A DNA stretch of 8,726 nt from Candidatus Levyibacteriota bacterium (lineage in GTDB: Bacteria > Patescibacteriota > Microgenomatia > Levybacterales > UBA12049). A program made the position numbers and the translations under genes. The stretch lies in NCBI GenBank assembly GCA_016204425.1, contig JACQKR010000019.1:1-8726 (forward strand), given 5' to 3'. Position 1 is the stretch's first letter, and each line of letters begins with the position of its first letter. The notes below the pieces were generated by a model, which was not told the DNA's origin, did no database searches, and saw only the letters and a list, made by a program, of their open reading frames with translations. Positions 1 through 7,400 of this stretch are shown here, piece by piece.

Positions 1-28
1 ATCTAGACTATAACAGATTGTCAGTAGA

Positions 29-134
29 GTTCAAAGTTTACAGTGCAAAGTTCAAAATTAAGGAATCGCGTTGCGACGATTTATAAAATAAAGTACCTTA
101 TTTTTTGCAGTTTTAATTTTGAATTTTAAACTTT
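29..134. repeat. Nested AT-rich inverted repeats after the last gene; possible terminator or small repeat element
   Basis: TTCAAAATTAA (51-61) has its exact reverse complement at 113-123, and AAAGTTTA (33-40) has its complement at 127-134. Inside are AAAATAA (85-91) paired with TTATTTT (98-104) and TCGC (66-69) paired with GCGA (73-76). Two near-identical 10-mers, GTTCAAAGTT (29-38) and GTTCAAAATT (50-59), are 21 bases apart. The element starts 5 bases after the permease stop. It could end the leftward transcript, but no strong GC stem followed by a T-run is present. No gene is seen in 1-138. Confidence 0.5.
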
Positions 135-138
135 CTTT

Positions 139-1239
139 CTATTGCCACTTGAATGTCCGCGCAGCAAGTATGTACATGATTGCTCCCCAGACAGCAAGGC
201 CGACAACGTACGGCCAGGTTTCAACGAGTGTTCCTCCCTCTGTCGTTATTTTTCTGACTGCAATATTGAAATAAGACAACGGTAAGTTATTCGCAATTGG
301 CTGAAGCCACGCCGGCAGGTTTTCAGTTGAGAAGAATGTGCCACTCAGTAAAAACTGCGGGAGTGTCACAAGATTTGTTAGCGGGCTAGCCGAATTTTCA
401 TCATTTGAGAGCCCAGCGATAAGATAACCAAACCCCAAAAATGCAATGAGTCCAAAGGTTGAGAGAACAATAAGTTCAAGAAATGTGATCCATCCATGGG
501 GCAAGTAGAATTTAAAGAGGATGACCCCAAGAAGCAAGATAAGTATTGTTTGCGCCAAGGCAACAATGAGCCTGCTTGTTCCTTGGGCAAGAAGAATTGT
601 CAGCGCTTTTGTTGGTGTTGCAAACATTCGTTTTAAGATGAGTGCCTTTTTCAAATAAATAAGCCCAAATACTGTTCCAAAAATCGCTGTTGAGAGCAAA
701 GAGAAACCAATTTGTCCAGGAAGCGCAAAGTCGATGTATCGAGTTTCTCTTCCTGCGGTTTCATGTTGTCTCAGAACAAGAGGAGGATTAGTGATGCCGC
801 TTAATTTTAGATTTGTCTGATCAACTACACCGCGCAGAAGTCCTTGTGCTTGGGCGGTTTGAATTGCATTTGCTGACGAAGTCGTTAGATCAACATTATA
901 ATATGCCTTGCTATCCGTTGTTGGATCATTTGTGACCTCGAGTATTCCAGCAATCTTACCCTGTTTAAGCTTTTTTTCAAGGTTATTCGTTGTATCTTTA
1001 TCAAGAGTGACATATGAAGATTGGCTTTCTAAACCAGCTGTGACAGGGTTACTCATCAGAGAATTACTTGGAATTCCTATACTGATTTTTTGATTTCCAC
1101 CGCTAATCAGGCCAAAAATGCTAATGAATACGACCGGGAAAATAAAGCCGAAGAAAAAAGTGGCCGGGTTTCTCGTTTGGGCTCGAAATGCATACCATGC
1201 GAGTGCGACAAACGCCCGGAGCTGTCTTGGTTTATTCAT
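139..1239 (-). CDS. ABC-2 type exporter permease
   Basis: This 366-residue integral membrane protein is the transport partner of the overlapping ATPase. It has the ABC-2 layout. One N-terminal membrane helix (about 26-47) is followed by a hydrophilic outer domain (about 50-165). Five more hydrophobic segments lie near 172-195, 213-245, 251-277, 284-304 and 340-362. The cytoplasmic LKRMFATPT after the second helix resembles the LKR-ATP coupling region of the family. LSGTFFS, LPAWLQPIANNLPLSYF and the final short tail are typical of the C-terminal half. There is no signal peptide beyond the first helix and no break in the frame. It is the last gene of the leftward run. The exported compound is unknown; DrrB- or YadH-like efflux is the nearest general description. 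Confidence 0.94.
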   Translation of the reverse strand: MNKPRQLRAFVALAWYAFRAQTRNPATFFFGFIFPVVFISIFGLISGGNQKISIGIPSNSLMSNPVTAGLESQSSYVTLDKDTTNNLEKKLKQGKIAGILEVTNDPTTDSKAYYNVDLTTSSANAIQTAQAQGLLRGVVDQTNLKLSGITNPPLVLRQHETAGRETRYIDFALPGQIGFSLLSTAIFGTVFGLIYLKKALILKRMFATPTKALTILLAQGTSRLIVALAQTILILLLGVILFKFYLPHGWITFLELIVLSTFGLIAFLGFGYLIAGLSNDENSASPLTNLVTLPQFLLSGTFFSTENLPAWLQPIANNLPLSYFNIAVRKITTEGGTLVETWPYVVGLAVWGAIMYILAARTFKWQ

Positions 1240-2020
1240 CTCGTAAGTGCCTCCCTGTTAAGTTAATAAAGACGTCCTCCAGATTTGCAGGTTCGGGTTT
1301 TATCTCTTTTTTAAATCCTGATGCAATCAACTCTTGTACCATATGTTTTGGTGTCCCTATCTTTACGATTTTTCCTTTATCCATGATTGCCAGTCTATCG
1401 CAGAGTTTTTCTGCTTCTTCCATATAATGAGTTGTTAACACTAAGGTAACGCCCATTTTTTTTATCTCTTCTACCATTTCCCACAGATTAATTCTCGCCT
1501 GCGGATCAAGTCCCGTTGTCGGTTCATCAAGGAAAATAATTTTCGGGCGGTTGACAAGTGTCGCAGCGATAGAAAAACGTTGTTTCTGTCCACCTGACAA
1601 TTTGTTTACAAAGCTTTTGGCTTTGTCTTCTAGTTGTACCTTTTTTAACATTTCGAGTGGCTTTACTTGCACATCATACATTGCCGCGAACATATTCAGG
1701 AGTTCGATGAGATTGAGCTCCGGATAGAAGTTGGATGACTGCAGTTGTACGCCGATGCGGCTTTTCACTTCCCATGGATGTTCTAACGTATTGATGCCAT
1801 CGACAGTAACGCTCCCGTCAGTCTGCCTTTGCAGTGTTTCAATGATTTCAAGCGTCGTCGTCTTCCCTGCTCCGTTTGGGCCTAAAATGCCAAAAATTTC
1901 ACCTTCCTTAACGGAAAATGAAATGGTATCGACTGCGGTAAAGTCTCCGTATTTTTTGACTAAATTTTTGACAACGATGATCTCGTTTTCTCTCTTTTGC
2001 GGCTTCTTCGAATCTGTCAT
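1232..2020 (-). CDS. ABC-2 type exporter ATP-binding protein (CcmA/DrrA family)
   Basis: This 262-residue cytoplasmic ATPase powers the membrane partner encoded just downstream. It shows all nucleotide-binding motifs: Walker A GPNGAGKTT (47-55), a Q-loop within QLQSS near 92-96, signature LSGGQKQR (141-148), Walker B IIFLDEP (161-167), D-loop GLDP and switch His198 in TTHYMEEAE. The C-terminal LEDVFINLTGR segment is typical of DrrA-like ATPases of ABC-2 exporters. Length is normal to slightly short. ATG 2020 is the natural start, and no Shine-Dalgarno site precedes it. Its stop overlaps the permease start by 8 bases (ATGAATAA), so the two are translated together and probably act as a dimer of each subunit. 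The substrate (drug, lipid or polysaccharide) cannot be inferred. Confidence 0.96.
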   Translation of the reverse strand: MTDSKKPQKRENEIIVVKNLVKKYGDFTAVDTISFSVKEGEIFGILGPNGAGKTTTLEIIETLQRQTDGSVTVDGINTLEHPWEVKSRIGVQLQSSNFYPELNLIELLNMFAAMYDVQVKPLEMLKKVQLEDKAKSFVNKLSGGQKQRFSIAATLVNRPKIIFLDEPTTGLDPQARINLWEMVEEIKKMGVTLVLTTHYMEEAEKLCDRLAIMDKGKIVKIGTPKHMVQELIASGFKKEIKPEPANLEDVFINLTGRHLRDE

Positions 2021-2028
2021 TTCTAGTT

Positions 2029-2037
2029 ATTTTACCA
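2029..2037 (-). promoter_or_regulatory. Possible extended -10 promoter before the ABC exporter genes
   Basis: The transcript strand reads TGGTAAAAT in the 24-base gap between the phospholipase D stop and the ATPase ATG. This is an extended -10 form (TG, one base, TAAAAT). The -35 position is poor. It would yield an almost leaderless message, which would fit the lack of a Shine-Dalgarno site before ATG 2020. This is weak evidence; read-through from upstream is equally possible. Confidence 0.25.
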
Positions 2038-2044
2038 TGGGGAT

Positions 2045-3097
2045 TCATTGAATGCTATGCGGCTTTAAATGCTGATATCTGACGTGTCGATAAAATGCGT
2101 TCAAATTATGAATGAGTTTTTTGTTTTGACTCATCAGTGCTATTTCAGAGGTCAGCATGCTCACGCCTTTTGCTGAAAAATTATGCGATCCAAAGATGGC
2201 CTTGTTCCCATCGACTATCAGGATTTTCGCATGAACGAGCTTATTGAGGTAATGAATGGGAATAGTCTCCATCTTGACGTCAATTGTAAATTGACTCATT
2301 CTATTTACCCATTTATACACACCAGGAAGCACTTCGGGAAGTGCCGTGACGACTTCGACATCGACTCCTTTTTGTGACGCTTTATGCAAAGCATGTAGAA
2401 ATACGCCGTCGGGAATGAATGCCGTCGTGACATAGACTGTCGTCTTCGCTTGCTGCACAAGTTCACATGCATGCTTAAGTATGATCGAGTTATTGCTTCT
2501 TCCCGCATCGATCAACAATGTCGAATCGTTACCAAAGTCGACGGAATAATTTTTTGCTAATTCTCCACGCTCGACTTTTTCATACGTTTCGGCAATTGCC
2601 GAGACAACAGGTTCTTCTGTAATCTTTACCATAATATCGTGCGCAGTCAGATTCCTGTCATGGAAATTGATTCCTCCGATCCACGCCGTGTTATCGATAA
2701 CAACTATTTTCATATGATTTCGGCCCCGTGTTGGAATGATCCTATTAAGAAGAGACGGTTTGTTTGTAAATGTGACGTTTACACCGGCTTCCGAAAGTGA
2801 CGCAAAAAGCTGTTTTTTTCTCTGTTGTCTGAAGTGCGCTTTTTCATCAAATGCGAAGGCCAGATAGTTAAATAATCCGTCTGTCACCATGAGGGTATAA
2901 TAATCGACGTGGAGACGGCTATCGAGACATTTTTTTGCCCCGTCTGCAATTATCCTCAGAAGCCTGTTGGTTATCTCCCCTCCCTCAACTTCCATTGCCT
3001 GTGCCCAGATACGCTTTTTTGCCGTTCTTGCTTCCTTTTCAATATCTTCTAAGAACTTGAGGGGCTCCAGAACTTCAAAATTACCTTCGGTAGTCAT
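2045..3097 (-). CDS. Phospholipase D family protein with two HKD motifs (cardiolipin synthase-like)
   Basis: This 350-residue protein belongs to the PLD superfamily, whose members transfer or hydrolyse phosphatidyl groups (cardiolipin synthases, lipases) or cut nucleic acids. It has two complete HxKxxxxD motifs, HMKIVVID at 128-135 and HAKILIVD at 289-296. Each is followed by the usual downstream Asn, in GGINFHDRN and GSHNFS. The layout is one motif per half, so a single chain could form the active site. No signal peptide or membrane helix is visible, unlike the usual bacterial cardiolipin synthases with two N-terminal helices. It may therefore be soluble or peripheral. ATG 3097 is preferred over TTG 3127, because the TTG lies directly upstream of, and partly outside, a TATAAT box. 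The stop lies 24 bases before the ABC ATPase start. Substrate cannot be read from the sequence; cardiolipin synthase is a guess, and a nuclease is possible. Confidence 0.88.
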   Translation of the reverse strand: MTTEGNFEVLEPLKFLEDIEKEARTAKKRIWAQAMEVEGGEITNRLLRIIADGAKKCLDSRLHVDYYTLMVTDGLFNYLAFAFDEKAHFRQQRKKQLFASLSEAGVNVTFTNKPSLLNRIIPTRGRNHMKIVVIDNTAWIGGINFHDRNLTAHDIMVKITEEPVVSAIAETYEKVERGELAKNYSVDFGNDSTLLIDAGRSNNSIILKHACELVQQAKTTVYVTTAFIPDGVFLHALHKASQKGVDVEVVTALPEVLPGVYKWVNRMSQFTIDVKMETIPIHYLNKLVHAKILIVDGNKAIFGSHNFSAKGVSMLTSEIALMSQNKKLIHNLNAFYRHVRYQHLKPHSIQ

Positions 3098-3115
3098 ATA
3101 TGAGTAGTATTCTTT

Positions 3116-3121
3116 ATTATA
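3116..3121 (-). promoter_or_regulatory. Candidate -10 box (TATAAT) for the phospholipase D gene
   Basis: A perfect TATAAT lies between the dihydroorotase stop and the phospholipase D ATG at 3097. No convincing -35 box is seen about 17 bases upstream, where TGTTAT stands at 3139-3144. Transcription starting about 7 bases below the box would give a leader of only about 12 bases. A chance match in AT-rich sequence is possible. Confidence 0.4.
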
Positions 3122-3149
3122 GCGCAAAAGAAAATTCTATAACATGAGG

Positions 3150-4397
3150 CTATGAGGAGTATGTCACTAGTTTGCCTGATCCAGGAGATGCGAGGACTTT
3201 TCCATCCTCAAAAACTTTTTTCCCACGCAAAAATACACGTTGTATCTTTCCATGCACTCTCCATCCGTTAAATGGTGACCATTTGGATTTGGTGAAGAGG
3301 TTTTTGTTTTTTATTTCGTAGTTTGCTTTCGTATCTACTTCGGTATATGTATCATTTGCTGTTTTTATATTAAATACTTTTGCAGGTCCTTCATGACAAA
3401 GCCGTATAACATCGCCTATTGTCAATTTATTTTCTGAAACTGCAGTGAACAATAGTGGCAACGTTGTTTCCAGTCCGGGAACGCCAAAAGGCACATTGAA
3501 AACTTCTCGGGGTCCTGTCGCGGGCTCTTTCCCGTCAATGCTCGATCTAGGTGAAGCAAGCTTCAACGATCTGCGCGTTGCCGGGAGCCCTTCCGCCCGC
3601 GTCACCCCTTGCTTTTCCTCAATAGTATGAGGAGCATGGTCTGATTCAATAAGATCTATTGCCTGTATGTTTTTCCAAAGAAAATCGACATCTGTTCTTG
3701 GCCGGAGTGGCGGCTTCATGGCGCCAAATGGTCCTAAATGTTTTGTATCTTCCTCGCTGAGAAATAAATGATGGGGTGTCACGCCGCAGGAAATTGGTAG
3801 TCCGCGTTCTTTTGCTTCGATGACCCGACTGAGCTCGTATTTGGTACTCACATGGCAGAGATGAATTTTGCGTGGTGTTTGTTTTACTACTTCCAAAACG
3901 TCATCAAATGTTTCATCAATGGCATGAACAAGAATTGGAATCTCGCTCGGCCATGATGCAAAAATCTTAGGAAGATGGCTTTTACCCAAGAGATAGTTTC
4001 CCGTTGTTTTGTTGAGGTATAGTTTTAGTCCCATCACTAAATAGTTATTGTTCGAGCGCAGTCGAGAACTATTTTCATCTTTTACTTCTCGACTCTCTAC
4101 GTTCGCTCGAAGAATATTCGATAGTTGTAATTTTGCAAATTCGTCGATATTGTCGCCGAGTGAACCGAAATGAAATCCGACATCACAAACAATTTTTTCT
4201 TTTGCTAGTGTTCTTTTTTTCTCAAGCCTTTCACGTGTTGTAACTGGCGTTTTATTATTTGGCATGTCAATAAGCGTTGTGTACCCACCGGCGAGGGCTG
4301 CTCGTGTACCGGTCGTAAAATCCTCTTTCTGGGTTTCCTCCGGGTCGCGAAGATGAACATGTGGATCAATAAGGCCAGGGATTCTCATAAATTGCAT
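3150..4397 (-). CDS. pyrC: Dihydroorotase, CAD-type, with two in-frame palindrome-encoded insertions
   Basis: This 415-residue zinc amidohydrolase interconverts carbamoyl aspartate and dihydroorotate. Visible metal ligands are His13 and His15 (DPHVHLRDP), the carboxylatable Lys125 (GLKLYLN), His158 (LVHA), His182 (CHVS) and Asp253 (SDHAPH). Thr131 matches the catalytic-loop threonine of human CAD, while the neighbouring CAD phenylalanine is a threonine here. TPHHLFLS, PGLETTLPLL and SPFNGWRVHG also read like CAD. I chose ATG 4397 because AAGGAG lies just after the carB stop, 12 bases upstream, and because family homology starts here. A start at 4484 would overlap carB by 71 bases. Residues about 95-118 and 264-297 are absent from CAD and coincide with two DNA palindromes. 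They lie in loops between conserved blocks, and all ligands remain, so the enzyme may be active. The gene follows carB immediately, as in an operon. Confidence 0.93.
   Translation of the reverse strand: MQFMRIPGLIDPHVHLRDPEETQKEDFTTGTRAALAGGYTTLIDMPNNKTPVTTRERLEKKRTLAKEKIVCDVGFHFGSLGDNIDEFAKLQLSNILRANVESREVKDENSSRLRSNNNYLVMGLKLYLNKTTGNYLLGKSHLPKIFASWPSEIPILVHAIDETFDDVLEVVKQTPRKIHLCHVSTKYELSRVIEAKERGLPISCGVTPHHLFLSEEDTKHLGPFGAMKPPLRPRTDVDFLWKNIQAIDLIESDHAPHTIEEKQGVTRAEGLPATRRSLKLASPRSSIDGKEPATGPREVFNVPFGVPGLETTLPLLFTAVSENKLTIGDVIRLCHEGPAKVFNIKTANDTYTEVDTKANYEIKNKNLFTKSKWSPFNGWRVHGKIQRVFLRGKKVFEDGKVLASPGSGKLVTYSS
3509..3608. repeat. GC-rich palindromic element inserted in frame in the dihydroorotase gene (element B)
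   Basis: This is an imperfect palindrome of about 100 bases centred near 3558. The core pairs TGAAGC (3552-3557) with GCTTCA (3560-3565). Further out, GATC (3544-3547) pairs with GATC (3568-3571), GGGCTC (3522-3527) with GAGCCC (3585-3590), and CGCGGGC (3519-3525) with GCCCGCG (3595-3601). GGGG (3509-3512) faces CCCC (3605-3608) at the ends. G+C is about 65 percent by hand count, well above the flanking coding sequence. It encodes residues about 264-297, a basic, Pro/Ser-rich segment between SDHAPHTIEEK and FGVPGLET that CAD lacks. Its sequence differs from element A, so the two look like separate element families. Confidence 0.75.
4046..4116. repeat. Palindromic element inserted in frame in the dihydroorotase gene (element A)
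   Basis: The left arm has TTCGAGCG (4051-4058) and AGTCGAGAA (4060-4068). The right arm has their exact reverse complements, TTCTCGACT (4086-4094) and CGCTCGAA (4104-4111). TATT (4046-4049) and AATA (4113-4116) extend the pairing past one mismatch. The loop is about 17 bases, and the right arm has an extra 8 bases between its blocks. The stretch encodes residues about 95-118 of dihydroorotase, rich in Arg, Ser, Asn and Glu. These lie between the conserved FGSLGDNIDEF and GLKLYLN, where CAD has only a short link. The best reading is a REP-like or RPE-like palindrome that became coding sequence. Confidence 0.75.
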
Positions 4398-4409
4398 ATC
4401 AGTAGTATA

Positions 4410-4415
4410 CTCCTT
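4410..4415 (-). promoter_or_regulatory. Shine-Dalgarno site for dihydroorotase
   Basis: The transcript has AAGGAG directly after, and overlapping, the carB stop codon TAA. Twelve bases separate it from ATG 4397. It is the only strong Shine-Dalgarno match in front of a gene in this window, and it decides against the longer reading from 4484. The 12-base spacing is rather long, but no closer in-frame start codon exists. Confidence 0.6.
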
Positions 4416-7400
4416 ATCCAAGATACTCATCCCATGATTTGATGAGAAGATCGGAGAGTTTTTTATGGGAAATTGCCGATACAAGGAGCGCGGATTTCTT
4501 CAGATCAGTATATAAGGGGATATTGTGATCAACAGCAGCGCGCCGCATGATGTAGTCATCATGTACATCAAGTGTTGATTGAGGATCGGCAATACTAATG
4601 GCAAGATCGACCTTCTTCTTCTGAAAATACTCAAGAATATTTGGCGATTTGTGTTCGTGGATTTTGTACAGTTTTGTTGCGGGAATGTTGTTTTTCAAAA
4701 GGTATTGAGTCGTATGTTCAGTTGCATATATTTTGATTCCCTGCTTATGGAGCTGTTCTGCTGATTTCAGGAATGTTACCTTGTTTTCATCCCCTCCGAT
4801 TGTGACAAAAACTGCTTTTTCCGGGATAACGCCACCGACACTCAGTTCTGCTTTAAGAAACGCTTCTTCAATATCTTCTCCAAAGCAAGCAACTTCACCT
4901 GTTGATGCCATCTCGACATCGAGTATCGGATCAGCCCCCGTTAGCCTTCCAAATGAGAATTGCGCGGCTTTTACGGCAATAAATTTTTTGTTTCGCATAC
5001 CGGTATCGATATCTGTCAATTCTGCATGGAAAAACGCGTCTGTCGCCAGCTGCATCATGTCAACACCGGTAACTTTCGAGATGAAGGGAAATGTTCGTGA
5101 AGACCGGAGATTTGTTTCAATTACCATAACACGATTATTTTTTGCCAGACATTGCATATTGAACGGTCCGGTGATATGCAGTGCTTCTGCGAGCAGCGTT
5201 GCGATCTTGTGCAGCTTGCCTTCAGTTTCGGTATATATTTTTTGTGGGGGGAGTACGATTGTTGCATCTCCCGAATGGACCCCGGCATCCTCAATATGCT
5301 CAGATATAACGATAGCTTTGAGTATTCCCTTTGCCGCAACACAATCAACCTCTATTTCTTTTGCGTGTTCAATAAATTTCGATACGACAACGGGATAATC
5401 AGATGAGATTATTGAAGCTTTTTGGACAAATATCTCAAGCTCCTGCTTGTTGTGACAGACTTTCATATTGCTTCCTGAGAGAACGTATGAAGGACGGATA
5501 AGAACAGGATACCCTACTCTATTGCAGAATTTTTCTGCATCTTGCAGACTCGAGAAAGAGTTCCATGCAGGCTGGTTGATTGCAAGTTTATCAAGTAATG
5601 CAGAGAATTTATTCCGATCTTCCGCTCGATCAATATCGTCAGGATGCGTTCCCAAAATATTGCATCCGTATGTTTGCAGCGATTTGGCCCTGTTGTTTGG
5701 TGTTTGCCCGCCAACTGAAATAATCGCGCCATAAGGATCTTCAAAGTCATAAATATCTGCTATCCGTTCAAATGTTAATTCCTCAAAATAGAGCCGATCC
5801 GAAATATCATAATCTGTTGAAACGGTTTCAGGATTGCAATTAATCATAATTGATTGCTTTCCATGTTTTTTTAAAGAGAGAGATGTATTGACTGTTGTCC
5901 AATCAAACTCAACAGATGAGCCAATCCGGTATGGTCCTGAACCAAGTACGACAACACCTTTTTTCTTTGTTGGAGACACGTCATGATGATTGCCATGGTA
6001 TGTCATATAGAGATAGTTGGTTTTTGCAGGGAATTCGCCGGCCAGAGTATCTATCTGGAAAACAGACGGGGTGATGTGGTATTTCTTTCGAAGATCTCGA
6101 ATCTCAAGCCCAGTTTTTCCAATCAGCATTCCAATTCGCTTGTCTGAACAGCCTACTTGCTTTAGGCGCAAAAGAGTCTCTTTCGTAATAGTTTTTGTTT
6201 TCGACAGTTCCTTTTCTTCTTCCACAATGTGTTTTATCCTATGAAGAAACCACGGGTCAATTCCGGTGAGACGGGATACTTCCTGCACAGGCATACCTTC
6301 ATAAAACGCTTTGCCCAAAGCGAATATTCGATATGGTGTCGGATTCTTAAGCAGCATTTTTGTATCTTCTTTTTTCGTTAACGTTTTTTCATTTATTGTT
6401 CCTTCAAATTCAAGATCAAGCATCCGTATCGCTTTCTGATATGCTTCCTCAAATGTCCGTCCAATGCCCATTACTTCTCCTACCGACTTCATGCTGCTTC
6501 CTATTGTTTCATCGGCTCTTCGAAATTTATTGATATCCCACCGAGGAATCTTGACAGTCACATAGTCAAGTGCGGGCTCAAAGCAAAATTGCGTCACTTT
6601 CGTCACTTTATTTTGCAGCGTAGTCAAGTTTCTCCCCAAGGCGAGTTTGGCAGCGACATATGCAAGCGGGTATCCGGTTGCCTTGCTCGCCAAAGCTGAG
6701 CTTCGGGACAGTCGTGCGTTCAATTCAATAACATAATAATCAAGCATGTTTCCGCGGTTATCTGTTTTCATGTTTTTTGGATTCGGATTCAAAGCAAATT
6801 GGACATTACATTCACCCACAATTTTCAGGCTTCTGACAATCTTAATAGCAATACTGCGGAGTGTATGATATTCGAAGTTTGTGAGCGTCTGACTCGGAGC
6901 AATAACGACTGACTCACCGGTATGAATACCAAGCGGATCCATGTTTTCCATATTGCAGACAGTGACGCAGTTGTCATATTTATCACGAACGACTTCATAT
7001 TCGACCTCTTTATAGTGATGGAGATATTTTTCAACGAGGATTTGCGGAGCAAAGGCAAATGCTTGTTCAGCGATCTTTATCAATTCTTTTTCGTTGTATG
7101 CAATTCCTGATCCCTGACCGCCAAGCGCATATCCGGAACGGATCATCACCGGATACCCCGTTTCTTTTGCGATTTTTTGTGCCTTTTTTACATTTGTTGC
7201 TGCGTGGCTCGGTTGAACTGCAACATCAATTTGTTTCAGGTGATTTGCGAATTTCTGCCTATCTTCTGAAAGTTGAATCGCCGAGATCGGCGTGCCGAGG
7301 ACCTGCACCCCGTATTTTTTTAGTATACCCTTTCTATGAAGTTCCAGGCCACAATTGAGCGCAGTTTGTCCGCCAAACGAAAGAAGGATGCCATCAGGTT

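Noticed and set aside
85..104. AAAATAA/TTATTTT hairpin as a classical intrinsic terminator
   Set aside because: The stem has seven A-T pairs only, and the leftward transcript has no U-run after it. It is kept only as part of the nested repeat.
1731..2051. 106-codon open frame on the plus strand
   Set aside because: It is antisense to the ATPase with no recognisable domain or ribosome site.
3098..3127. TTG start for the phospholipase D protein (360 residues)
   Set aside because: The TTG lies directly upstream of a TATAAT box and lacks a ribosome site. ATG 3097 gives a normal N-terminus, although the TTG is not strictly excluded.
4041..4126. ATAGTT direct repeats (4041-4046 and 4121-4126) flanking palindrome A, as a target-site duplication
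   Set aside because: The repeat is only 6 bases in AT-rich sequence, and the 80-base period is not a multiple of three, so a simple insertion with this duplication would have broken the frame.
4398..4484. Longer dihydroorotase reading from ATG 4484 (444 residues)
   Set aside because: It overlaps the conserved end of carB by 71 bases, adds residues with no family match, and ignores the AAGGAG site placed for ATG 4397.
4733..5398. 221-codon open frame on the plus strand
   Set aside because: It lies wholly opposite carB, is rich in Ser, Ala and Ile without motifs, and appears to be a shadow of carB codon usage.
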